The notes beneath the pieces were generated by a model that saw nothing but the letters and a program-made list of their open reading frames with translations, searched no databases and was not told the origin of the DNA. A stretch of DNA of 64,000 nucleotides from Bacillus sp. FJAT-22090. GTDB lineage: Bacteria > Bacillota > Bacilli > Bacillales_A > Planococcaceae. The stretch is from contig NZ_CP012601.1 of the NCBI RefSeq assembly GCF_001278755.1, positions 2,542,001 through 2,606,000 of the forward strand, given 5' to 3'. Every line of letters starts with the position of its first letter. The first letter of the stretch is position 1. Shown piece after piece: positions 56,399 to 64,000 of this stretch. The translations under genes and the position numbers were made by a program.

Positions 56399-58115
56399 AA
56401 TTGTCTCCCTCCTGCTGTGATTCTGCAATTTCTCTATATAAAGATGAGCTCTCCATCAACTCATCATGGGAACCATATGCTGAAACTTTTCCCTCTTCTA
56501 GTAATAGTATTTGGTCTGCACCTTTAGCAGTCCTAATTTTTTGAGTAATCACTAGCATAGTGGCTTTTTCATCCTCTAATGCTTCCCATAAAGCATTTTC
56601 TGTCGATACGTCTAATGCACTTGTGCTATCATCTAACAATAGAATTTCTGGTTTTCGAACTAAAGCACGTGCAATCGAAAGTCTTTGCTTTTGTCCCCCA
56701 GAAAGATTCACTCCCTTTTGACCAACTCTCGTATCATATTGATCGGGGAATTGCTCAATCGAATGATGAATTTGTGCTTGCTTTGCCGCCTCTCTTAATA
56801 ACTCCTCCGTTGCTGTAGAGTCTCCCCAACCTAAATTTTCTTCAATACTCCCGGTAAATAAAATCGATTGCTGTGGGACAAGTCCTATTACCTGGCGAAG
56901 CTCCTTTAATGGCCATTCCTTTACATCTACTCCATTAATTAAAATTTCTCCTTTTGACACATCAAAAAAGCGGGGAATTAAATTTAACAGAGTTGACTTT
57001 CCAGAACCGGTTGCCCCCATAATTGCTAGTTTTGAGCCAGGTCTGACAGTAAAAGATACATCCTTTAAAACTGGAACATCTGTTGTAGGATAGTGAAATG
57101 ATACATGATTAAATTCAATTTCCCCTATTCCAGGGAGAGAATCAGGAGTATCTGTCTCAATTTCTTCTATTCCTTCCTTCACTAATAACACTTCTTCCAT
57201 ACGCTCGGACGATGCCTTAGCACGCGAGAAGAAAATGATGATAAAGGCAAACATGGAAAAAGCACCAGTCATACGCGTTGCATAGTTCACAATCGCAACC
57301 ACTTCACCCATCTGGGCATTTCCAACTTGTATTTCCTTTGCACCAAACCATAGAACTGCCATTAAACTTACATTCATCACAAACAGAAGGACTGGTAAGA
57401 TTAACTCCATTATGCGAAAGGCAGTTATATTATCTATTTTGAGACTATCTGCTACTTTGGCAAATCGAGTGGCTTCGAAATTACCACGTAAATATGCCTT
57501 TATTAAACGTACTGCCTGCAAATTCTCTTGGATTTTACTAGTCACACGGTCTACACTTCTTTGCACTTTTCCAAAAAGCTTTAATCCCCTTCTACTCATC
57601 CAATATAAGAACACGACTAGAAAAGGAGCACCAATTACTAAATATAGCGCTAAATAAGGATGAACTACAAAGGACATAATAATACTTCCAATAACAAGTA
57701 AGGGAGCTCTTAACATGATGCGAAGTCCCATAAAGATTAAGTTTTGCGTAATGGTCACATCTGTTGTTAATCGTGTAATTAAACTGGAAGTAGGAAATTT
57801 TAAAAAGGTTGCCATCGTAAACGATTGAATCTTTTTAAATAGCGCTTGCCGGATGTCATATCCATAGCTTTGCACTGCATGAGAAGCGATGTATGTATTA
57901 ATAATCCCTGCCAAAAATGCAATGAAAGACAGAGCAAGCATAATGCTTCCCCAAAAAATGATTTTGTGTTGATCTCTTGCTAATATTCCATCATCAATAA
58001 TAGTTGCTATTAATAATGGTTGAATTAGCTCTACGGATAGTTCAGTCAGCATAAAGAACAAAGCAGTAGCTACAAGCCATTTATATGGAGATAAATAAGA
58101 TAAAACTGTCTTCAT
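56379..58115 (-). CDS. Heterodimeric ABC exporter subunit, degenerate Walker B
   Basis: A 578-residue half-transporter: six helices (about 15-310), Walker A GATGSGKST, canonical signature LSGGQ (GVNLSGGQKQRLSIARALV), and Walker B ILLLDDSTSALD with Asp instead of the catalytic Glu. Together with the partner's ISQGQ this gives one degenerate and one full ATP site, as in TM287/288- and BmrCD-type exporters. First gene of the pair, translationally coupled to the second by a 20-base overlap. YheI/YfiB-like. Confidence 0.92.
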   Translation of the reverse strand: MKTVLSYLSPYKWLVATALFFMLTELSVELIQPLLIATIIDDGILARDQHKIIFWGSIMLALSFIAFLAGIINTYIASHAVQSYGYDIRQALFKKIQSFTMATFLKFPTSSLITRLTTDVTITQNLIFMGLRIMLRAPLLVIGSIIMSFVVHPYLALYLVIGAPFLVVFLYWMSRRGLKLFGKVQRSVDRVTSKIQENLQAVRLIKAYLRGNFEATRFAKVADSLKIDNITAFRIMELILPVLLFVMNVSLMAVLWFGAKEIQVGNAQMGEVVAIVNYATRMTGAFSMFAFIIIFFSRAKASSERMEEVLLVKEGIEEIETDTPDSLPGIGEIEFNHVSFHYPTTDVPVLKDVSFTVRPGSKLAIMGATGSGKSTLLNLIPRFFDVSKGEILINGVDVKEWPLKELRQVIGLVPQQSILFTGSIEENLGWGDSTATEELLREAAKQAQIHHSIEQFPDQYDTRVGQKGVNLSGGQKQRLSIARALVRKPEILLLDDSTSALDVSTENALWEALEDEKATMLVITQKIRTAKGADQILLLEEGKVSAYGSHDELMESSSLYREIAESQQEGDNYVELHS

Positions 58116-58198
58116 GTTTCATACACCCCTAGATTCTTCGTTACACGAATTAATTATCGGTATGACCTATTATGCCATAATCAATCAAGAACAGATAG

Positions 58199-58227
58199 AA
58201 AAAGATGACTTAAAATTCAAGTCATCT
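58199..58227 (-). terminator. Terminator after the EamA gene
   Basis: GATGACTT / AAGTCATC stem with 7-base loop and T-rich tail on the minus strand; about 50 bases after the stop at 58278. Confidence 0.78.
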
Positions 58228-58277
58228 CAGATTATTCTCATTATTTTAATAATTGACCGGTAGGTTAGTAGAAATGT

Positions 58278-59204
58278 TTAACTTTCAATCCCTTCCGTTA
58301 CTTTCTTTTTCCACTTAATTTCTCCTGCAACCGAGAGCCATGTAACAAAAACAAGCATCACTACTACTCCAAAGTATTGCCACGCTCCCAGTATTTGTCC
58401 AAACCATATTACAGAAATAATCATGGCCGTCAAAGGCTCTAAGCTAGAAAGAATACTTGTTTCTACTGCAGTTATGTATTTCATACTGGATAGAAATAGA
58501 ACAAATGCAACTGTACCGATTAAGATAATAAAAACAATCATCCAATTGAATGGAGATTCCGCTAGAAAAACCCATTCATCTGAACGCCATAATTGAGTGA
58601 TTGTCCCTAGCAATACACCCCCGATTAACATTCCCCATCCGACAACAATCAGTACTCCCCATTCCTTCATGAGTCTTGCTGGATACACCGTATAAAACGC
58701 AAAAGTAAGACCTACACTTAACCCCCAAAGTAAAGCTTCGGTACTTATTAATAAATTGTTCACTTCAGCATTGGTCAACAAATAGAAAAGTCCAATAAGT
58801 GTGCCGATTATACCGACTACCTGATATTTTGGTGGGAACATTTTACTTTTCCAAGAAACAAATAGAATAATATAAATAGGTCCTAAAAATTGCAATAATG
58901 TTGCTATAGATGCATTACTAGCATCAATTGCTGCCACGAACGTGTACTGGACACCTAGCATTCCAAAAATACCGAAGATAATTAATTGCCTCCACCAGCT
59001 AGGCTCTTTCCAAATGGCAAAAATTTGTTTACCACTCAATCGCATAAATAGTAGAAGAAAAAAACCTGCTACAGTTAATCTTATAGTTAGGAAAAAAGGA
59101 ACAGACAACCTACTATTGTTGAATACCCACTCCATCATCGGACCTGTTGCGCCCCAAAGCATAGAACCACTAACTATTAATAGTATACCTTTCCAGCGAT
59201 TCAC
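58278..59204 (-). CDS. EamA/DMT family transporter
   Basis: A 308-residue membrane protein with ten hydrophobic helices in two EamA repeats: GSMLWGATGPMMEWVF at the start of repeat 1 and AFYTVYPARLMKEWG leading into repeat 2, with SSLEPLTAMIISVIWFGQ near the end. Members export metabolites or amino acids; the substrate is unknown. Downstream lies the ABC exporter pair on the same strand but separated by a terminator. Confidence 0.9.
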   Translation of the reverse strand: MNRWKGILLIVSGSMLWGATGPMMEWVFNNSRLSVPFFLTIRLTVAGFFLLLFMRLSGKQIFAIWKEPSWWRQLIIFGIFGMLGVQYTFVAAIDASNASIATLLQFLGPIYIILFVSWKSKMFPPKYQVVGIIGTLIGLFYLLTNAEVNNLLISTEALLWGLSVGLTFAFYTVYPARLMKEWGVLIVVGWGMLIGGVLLGTITQLWRSDEWVFLAESPFNWMIVFIILIGTVAFVLFLSSMKYITAVETSILSSLEPLTAMIISVIWFGQILGAWQYFGVVVMLVFVTWLSVAGEIKWKKKVTEGIES

Positions 59205-59379
59205 TTTCTTCTCACCTCATTTTTAACGTTGTTATTTTATGTACCAAATATTATGAAGGGACTATTTAACTATTGTTTTTTACAATATGATTATTTTGTT
59301 CTAGAGTAATGACTAATTTACCTATATTCTATATAATTATAAATAAACAAAATAGATTACTATGAAAGGGGTTGAAAAG

Positions 59380-61422
59380 ATGTATTCGATTGAAGCAACA
59401 TTAGATTCAAGCAGCTCTATTTTCAATAATATACCTTACCCAGCCTTTCTTACGGATAAAGAAGGTAACATAATTTGGTGGAGCAGAGAAGCTGAAAGAC
59501 ATTTTGGTTTTAGTCATGATGATGTAAAGGTAGAAAACCCACCTTTACTTGACAGTAGTGTAAAAGAATCTTTTTCTGATATGTATGATACTTATTCACA
59601 CAATGAAGATCCTGTCCGCTTTGATTCTATTCTGCTATATCATGAAAACGGTGAAAATTCTATTGCTTCTATTGTGGCAAAATCCTTTACTATAGACCAT
59701 TATTCGTTTGTTATATTTTTAATAGATCTTGATCATTTACCTAAATCCGAAGAAGCTTCTTTTTTAGAATTACAAGCAATTAAAAAAAGCTTATCCGATT
59801 CCTATATGGTTGTTTACTTAGACAAAGAAGGTTTAATTACTAATGCAAATTCTCAATTTTTAAAGAAAAGTAATTGGACGCCAAAACGTATTTTAGGAAA
59901 ATCATTTTGGCAAATGTTTCCTGATACTTCCGAACATCAAATGGTTGCCACTAACATCATGAAATTACTCCGAAAAGGAGAGAGTTTCCAAGGCACCATC
60001 GAAAAAATAACAAAAGATGGAATTAATTATTGGGTTGAATTACTTGCTATCCCAGTAAGAGATACCCAAAATAATACCCTCTACTATTTATTATTGGAAG
60101 AGGAAATTACTGAAAAAAAATTATTGCAGTCTCGTTTAGAGAAAATTGCATATGTAGATACAGAAACTGGACTTATGAGTAGACACCGCTTAGAGGATAT
60201 TGTAACAGAATATATAGAAGAGAAGAGACATTTTTCATTTGTTTTTATTACAATTGATCAATTTTATACATTAAGAGAAATTTTCAATGATCAAACCGAA
60301 TCCAAATTATTAATTGAGTTTGCCAAAAGATTAAAAGTATATTTTGAAGACACTACGATTGCTCGTGTCGGAAGAGATGAATTTGCACTGATTACTCCTT
60401 TAAGTGATTGGTATATCCAAGGATTTACGAATTATCTTAGACAAAACCCTATTTATTTAAATAATAAAGTCATTCCTATTACAATAAGTGGGGTAATTAC
60501 AAAATACCCAGAAGCCCAGCATTCTTACTTACATTTAATAAAAGCTTCCAATACAACAATCCAAAAAGTTAAGCAAGAAGGCGGTGGAATGATAGCCAGT
60601 CTTTCTCAATCTGAACATAATAAACTAAGTCGAACAATACAAATTGAGAAACGTCTTCTAGAAGCATTAAATCATCGAGATTTGCATGTAATGTACCTCC
60701 CACAAAAAGATCTGGAGTCAGGAAAAATAACCGCTGTCGAAGCTCTTGTTCGATGGGAAGATGAAGTACTTGGAGTAATTTCGCCTGAGGAACTTATTCC
60801 AATTGCTGAAGAAACTGGTCTAATAAATGAAATTGGTACCTTTATGCTTGAAAAATGTTGCGAACAAGCAGCGATTTGGCACAATAAAGGATTTCCAATA
60901 AAGGTTAGCTTCAATTCTTCTATAAGAGAATTCCGAGACAAAAATATGGTGAAAACCATTCGAAAAGTGTTGGAGAAGTATGATTGCCCACCTGAAGCAT
61001 TACAAATAGAATTTACTGAGAAATTTGCATTAGAAGCAGAAGCAGAAAAATCTATTATCCAACAAATGCAAACGCTCCAGCAAGATGGTGTGACATTCGT
61101 ACTGGATGATTTCGGAACTGGCTACGCATCGCTGCGATACTTGCAACTTCTGCCAATCAGCCAACTGAAAATCGATAAATCATTTATCGGTTCACTTTTA
61201 CAACAAGAAAAGCTCCAACAGCTTGTGCAAGGACTAATTCAATTTGGACACTCCTTGAGTCTACGAGTAGTTGCAGAAGGAGTAGAATCAGCAGAACAAT
61301 ATAGCCAATTAGAACAAATAGGCTGTGATGCTTTACAAGGGTATTATATAAGTCGTCCGATTTCTACTAAAGAAGTGGAAAATTTGTTAAACAAAGAAGC
61401 AAAAACCGTGAAAAACATATAA
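59380..61422 (+). CDS. PAS-PAS-GGDEF-EAL protein, probable c-di-GMP phosphodiesterase
   Basis: A 680-residue soluble protein. Two PAS domains (about 10-115 and 130-245; FLTDKEGNIIWWSREAE and VYLDKEGLITNANSQFL). The GGDEF-like domain has GRDEF in ARVGRDEFALIT, so it is probably not a cyclase. The EAL domain looks complete: VEALVRWED, Asn in VSFNSSIREF, Glu in LQIEFTE, LDDFGTGYASLRYL, Lys in LKIDKSF, VAEGVES and Gln-Gly-Tyr. The start ATG 59380 has AAAGGGG; the ATG at 59362 precedes it. It complements the cyclase at 39645-41462. Confidence 0.9.
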   Translation: MYSIEATLDSSSSIFNNIPYPAFLTDKEGNIIWWSREAERHFGFSHDDVKVENPPLLDSSVKESFSDMYDTYSHNEDPVRFDSILLYHENGENSIASIVAKSFTIDHYSFVIFLIDLDHLPKSEEASFLELQAIKKSLSDSYMVVYLDKEGLITNANSQFLKKSNWTPKRILGKSFWQMFPDTSEHQMVATNIMKLLRKGESFQGTIEKITKDGINYWVELLAIPVRDTQNNTLYYLLLEEEITEKKLLQSRLEKIAYVDTETGLMSRHRLEDIVTEYIEEKRHFSFVFITIDQFYTLREIFNDQTESKLLIEFAKRLKVYFEDTTIARVGRDEFALITPLSDWYIQGFTNYLRQNPIYLNNKVIPITISGVITKYPEAQHSYLHLIKASNTTIQKVKQEGGGMIASLSQSEHNKLSRTIQIEKRLLEALNHRDLHVMYLPQKDLESGKITAVEALVRWEDEVLGVISPEELIPIAEETGLINEIGTFMLEKCCEQAAIWHNKGFPIKVSFNSSIREFRDKNMVKTIRKVLEKYDCPPEALQIEFTEKFALEAEAEKSIIQQMQTLQQDGVTFVLDDFGTGYASLRYLQLLPISQLKIDKSFIGSLLQQEKLQQLVQGLIQFGHSLSLRVVAEGVESAEQYSQLEQIGCDALQGYYISRPISTKEVENLLNKEAKTVKNI

Positions 61423-61443
61423 GTTTTTCACGGTTTTAATTTT
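61401..61443. terminator. Bidirectional terminator between the EAL and ThrE-type genes
   Basis: AAAACCGTGAAAAAC / GTTTTTCACGGTTTT perfect 15-bp stem with 6-base loop; it covers the stop of the plus-strand gene (61422) and that of the minus-strand gene (61428). Confidence 0.9.
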
Positions 61444-61877
61444 GGTTGTTTTTTCGTTTTTAATAGCAGCTTTGTAATTATCTCTGCAAATACTAAACCT
61501 ACTGCAATCGCTCCTGAAATCATTAAAGCATGTGATGCATACTCAATAGCAACAGCGTAATCCCGCTCCACAATATGTCGCATTGCGTTATACGCAACTC
61601 CCCCTGGAACTAATGGGATGATTCCTGCAACACTAAAAATAATCATTGGCATTTTAAAGTGTTTGGCCATTAGATGTGCGACAAAAGCTATTGTAAAGGC
61701 ACCAGCAAATGAGGATTTGACTGGATCATTACTTAATTCATTTATATACGAGTAAATTAGCCATCCTGTCATTCCAACTAAGCCACAATAAAAAAGTGAA
61801 TTTTTGGGAGCATTAAAAACTATTCCAAATGCTGTTGCTGCAATAAAGCTTAGTATTCCCTGCAATAAATAAGACAT
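61428..61877 (-). CDS. Threonine/serine exporter, C-terminal half (DUF3815/YjjB type)
   Basis: A 149-residue membrane protein with four to five helices. The GIIPLVPGGVAYNAMRHIV segment and ILSFIAATAFGIVFNAPK start match the ThrE C-terminal half that is a separate gene (YjjB-like) in Firmicutes. It works with the larger half encoded 11 bases upstream to move Thr/Ser or related compounds; for YjjPB, succinate export is also reported. Confidence 0.9.
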   Translation of the reverse strand: MSYLLQGILSFIAATAFGIVFNAPKNSLFYCGLVGMTGWLIYSYINELSNDPVKSSFAGAFTIAFVAHLMAKHFKMPMIIFSVAGIIPLVPGGVAYNAMRHIVERDYAVAIEYASHALMISGAIAVGLVFAEIITKLLLKTKKQPKLKP

Positions 61878-61888
61878 GGCCTTCCTCC

Positions 61889-62632
61889 TTAGAATGACAA
61901 TACAATTGCAACTCCTGCCCCTATTGCAAATGCAGTAAGAAATGCTTCCGCTCCTTTTGATAATCCAGACATAAAATGTCCTGCCATTAAATCACGAATA
62001 GCATTTGTAATGAGCAGTCCAGGAACAAGCGGCATTACAGAACCTATAATAATTTTATCTATATCCCTTCCAAGACCATATTCAACTGAAGCAATAGCTA
62101 TTACGCTAATTATTAATGCAGCTAATAATTCTGCAAAAAACTTAACCTTTGTTTTTACCTGTAGCGTTTCAGATACTGTGTATCCTATTCCTCCTGCTAA
62201 CATGGCTAAGGGTATATCAGTAGGATTTGCACCGAAGAGTAAGAGAAAAGCCCCCGATGCTATGGACGCCGCGATTATTTGTATCCAAAAGGGATACTTT
62301 TTATGTTCTTCCTCTATTTTTTTTAATTCTAAATACGCTTCATCCAAAGTAATTACTTTATTGGCTAAATTTCTGGAGACAGCATTAACGAGTGCAATTT
62401 TTTCTAAATCTGTTGTTCTATTACTAATTCTTGCTAATCGAGTTGGAATAGCTCTGTTTCCGCTGAAAAGAATGCCTGTTGGCGTCACAAAGCTTTGCGA
62501 TTCGGTTAATTGTTGCGACTGAGCCATGCGATCCATGGTATCCTCTGCACGGTAAGTTTCCGCTCCACTTTCCATCATTAATCTACCTGCAAGAATACAA
62601 CACTCTACTGCTAAATCATAATCAGGTCTCAA
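61889..62632 (-). CDS. Threonine/serine exporter, N-terminal half (DUF1212/YjjP type)
   Basis: A 247-residue protein: cytoplasmic N-terminal part with AGRLMMESGAETYRAEDTMDRMA and FVTPTGILFSG, then five membrane helices with IIGSVMPLVPGLLITNAIRDLMAGHFMSG. Together with the following 149-residue protein it makes a split ThrE-type exporter. The longest frame begins at 62692, but GGAAGGAAGGTG lies just before a TTG at 62632 (LRPDYDLAVECC), which is the likelier start. Confidence 0.9.
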   Translation of the reverse strand: MRPDYDLAVECCILAGRLMMESGAETYRAEDTMDRMAQSQQLTESQSFVTPTGILFSGNRAIPTRLARISNRTTDLEKIALVNAVSRNLANKVITLDEAYLELKKIEEEHKKYPFWIQIIAASIASGAFLLLFGANPTDIPLAMLAGGIGYTVSETLQVKTKVKFFAELLAALIISVIAIASVEYGLGRDIDKIIIGSVMPLVPGLLITNAIRDLMAGHFMSGLSKGAEAFLTAFAIGAGVAIVLSF

Positions 62633-62977
62633 TCGAAACACCTTCCTTCCTCTATTTACGATAATCTTATCGAACGATGAACATAAAAACAATCCAGTTT
62701 ATTACTTTATCATATATTCATCGATAAATTCTAATATAATATTTATGCAATAATAATCCTTCATATAATACTTCAAGCTTCCTCAAAATAAGGCGTTCAT
62801 ATACCCTCGTTTATCGCTTTGCGGGTATTTCGACCGATTCCCCGAATTATTTTTTTATCCGTAGTAGGAAGCTTTTCCTTAAGTGCTGTTGCAGACATTT
62901 GTTCGTACTAAAAGGATAGCGGAAATTCATTTATTCTCAAAATCTTTAGGGCTTTGTACAATGTCGTGAACAGACCG

Positions 62978-63018
62978 AAAAAGGATGAAGTCAACCTTAG
63001 CGGTTGCCTTCATCCTTT
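62978..63018 (-). terminator. Terminator after the beta-propeller gene
   Basis: AAAGGATGAAG-(n)-AACC / GGTT-(n)-CTTCATCCTTT stem with T-rich exit on the minus strand; 4 bases from the stop at 63022. The gap 62633-62977 upstream shows no gene. Confidence 0.85.
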
Positions 63019-63021
63019 ATG

Positions 63022-64000
63022 CTAGTATTTCAATTTTCCTATTTTCTCAAATTTATTTAAGTTATAGCTTGTGATTTCCCTTACTGCTATCGTGTACAAA
63101 GAATCCTCAACATACAACATTCGTTGAATACTACTTTCCCAATTTTCATAGAGCTGAGAAGGATTGTGGGGGTTTAATAAATTCCCTTTCATTACAATCC
63201 CTTTTTCTGGAGTTATTTCATAAATTAAAGCTCCGTCTTGCTTAAACTGAGCATACTCTTGACCAACGCCTTGCTCATAAATAGTAATTGGAAAGCCATA
63301 TAGATTTTTTTCACGATGTTGGAACAAAGCATGATGATCGTATTGAATAGGTGAGAAAGTTCCTTGCCCTCCAATAACTTCTGTATCCACTTCTTTAGGA
63401 TTTGATAAATCACTTACATCAAACAAAGACACTTTCATTCCCTCAGTCATAATAAGAGGTTCTTTAGAACCCTGTTGTGGGACAATCTTTGTTTCATATC
63501 CAAATCCTATTAGGTGATTTTCGTCTAATGGATGCAAATAATTACTAAAGCCAGGAATTTTTAATTCTCCTAAAACTTTCGGTGCAGTTGGTGTTGCAAC
63601 ATCGATGACAAATAGCGGATCTGTTTGCTTGAAAGTCACCATATATGCTTTATCACCCATGAACCTTGCAGAATAAATACGCTCATCTTTTGCTAGACCC
63701 GTTAAGGACCCAACTATTTTCATCCCTTTATCTAAAATGAAAAGATTGTTTTCGGAAGGTTCATTTTCATCCCAGCTACTCCCTTTCGTAGTTACAGCTC
63801 TGAAATATCCATCATGTTCATCCATGGAAAACTGATTCAATATCGTACCCGTCAAACGACTTGATGCAACAAATTGAACGGATGTTTCGTGAAGCGCAAA
63901 TTTAAATACTTCCGTATCCATTTTACCTGGATTCCATATAAATTTTTTAGAATTGGAATTTGTTGATTCAAAAATTGTTGAAGTTAAATATAAATTTTCC
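63022..64000 (-). CDS. Beta-propeller domain protein, 5' end outside the window
   Basis: The frame is open from the stop at 63022 to the right edge, about 326 codons, so the first Met at 63921 is internal. The sequence upstream of it (ENLYLTSTIFES, then NPGKMDTEVFKFALHETSVQF) continues the same fold. Repeated blades are visible: LFILDKGMKIVGSLTGLAKDERIYSARFMGDKAYMVTFKQTDPLFVIDVATPTAPKVLGELKIPGFSNYLHP. This is the secreted beta-propeller domain family (Bacillus-type, extracellular). Function unknown. The signal peptide expected for the family would lie outside the window. Confidence 0.85.
   Translation of the reverse strand, partial: ENLYLTSTIFESTNSNSKKFIWNPGKMDTEVFKFALHETSVQFVASSRLTGTILNQFSMDEHDGYFRAVTTKGSSWDENEPSENNLFILDKGMKIVGSLTGLAKDERIYSARFMGDKAYMVTFKQTDPLFVIDVATPTAPKVLGELKIPGFSNYLHPLDENHLIGFGYETKIVPQQGSKEPLIMTEGMKVSLFDVSDLSNPKEVDTEVIGGQGTFSPIQYDHHALFQHREKNLYGFPITIYEQGVGQEYAQFKQDGALIYEITPEKGIVMKGNLLNPHNPSQLYENWESSIQRMLYVEDSLYTIAVREITSYNLNKFEKIGKLKY

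Overview
The window is low-GC Bacillales DNA. Spore genes (a decayed cwlJ next to gerQ), bacillithiol synthesis (bshB2), coproporphyrin-type heme synthesis (hemQ) and the order pta-hemQ / gerQ-ywdK-ywdI-ung / pdxK, which matches the ywd-ywf region of Bacillus subtilis, point to a spore-forming Bacillaceae or Planococcaceae member. A Psychrobacillus- or Lysinibacillus-like Planococcaceae is my best guess, but the genus cannot be fixed from sequence alone. No rRNA, tRNA, CRISPR array, prophage or intact insertion sequence was seen.

Layout. 1-7046: housekeeping block (start of a lipL-like gene, pta, hemQ, cwlJ pseudogene, gerQ, ywdK, ywdI, a small Cys-rich gene, ung, a DUF4230 gene, pdxK). 7136-9633: yojF-bshB2 and a YjiH-type membrane protein. 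9763-12144: threonine catabolism (tdh, kbl). 12302-15358: P-loop protein, YczE-type membrane protein, YbaK-type deacylase, unknown coiled protein. 15536-19635: copper resistance block (four-helix Cys-rich copper protein, YdhK lipoprotein, copA, copZ, csoR) with CsoR-type operators at csoR and copA. 20324-24513: BlaI repressor, short M56 protease, BdbD, BdbC and a ResA-like protein, facing a membrane-anchored CatE-like VOC protein; three copies of one operator type tie these together. 24601-31757: topB, sigma factor with DUF4179 partner, flavin reductase, NAD(P)-binding protein, SpsG-like protein, SE1832. 32054-35602: ABC-F ATPase, then a small accessory pocket (ORF fragment, PD-(D/E)XK-like nuclease, decayed ssb) and an ECF sigma factor. 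35724-43577: CNNM/CorC transporter, M20 peptidase, nitroreductase, diguanylate cyclase, PlsY-like and DegV proteins, amidase. 43723-49787: DUF2804 protein, flavin reductase and iron-siderophore ABC system sharing a Fur box. 49864-58115: TetR/hydrolase pair with two matching operators, GDPD, a repeat-rich gap, acetyltransferase and a heterodimeric ABC exporter. 58278-64000: EamA transporter, PAS-GGDEF-EAL protein, split ThrE-type exporter, truncated beta-propeller protein.

The most unusual content is non-genic. Three loci (about 2906, 26841 and 38721) carry 5-6 degenerate units around the core TTGGTCTCG, spaced exactly 21 bp apart with a single 20-bp exception. A fourth locus (20882) carries a different core, TTTTCTGAGAT, at the same 20-21 bp spacing. 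Two of the TGGTCTCG arrays read through as five-heptad ORFs ending in the same residues, ELVSFRHF, with partly synonymous codons. GC-rich hairpin elements with inverted ends occur near 19757, 19999, 53170 and 53377, and a terminator-like hairpin family appears at 9676 and 52795.
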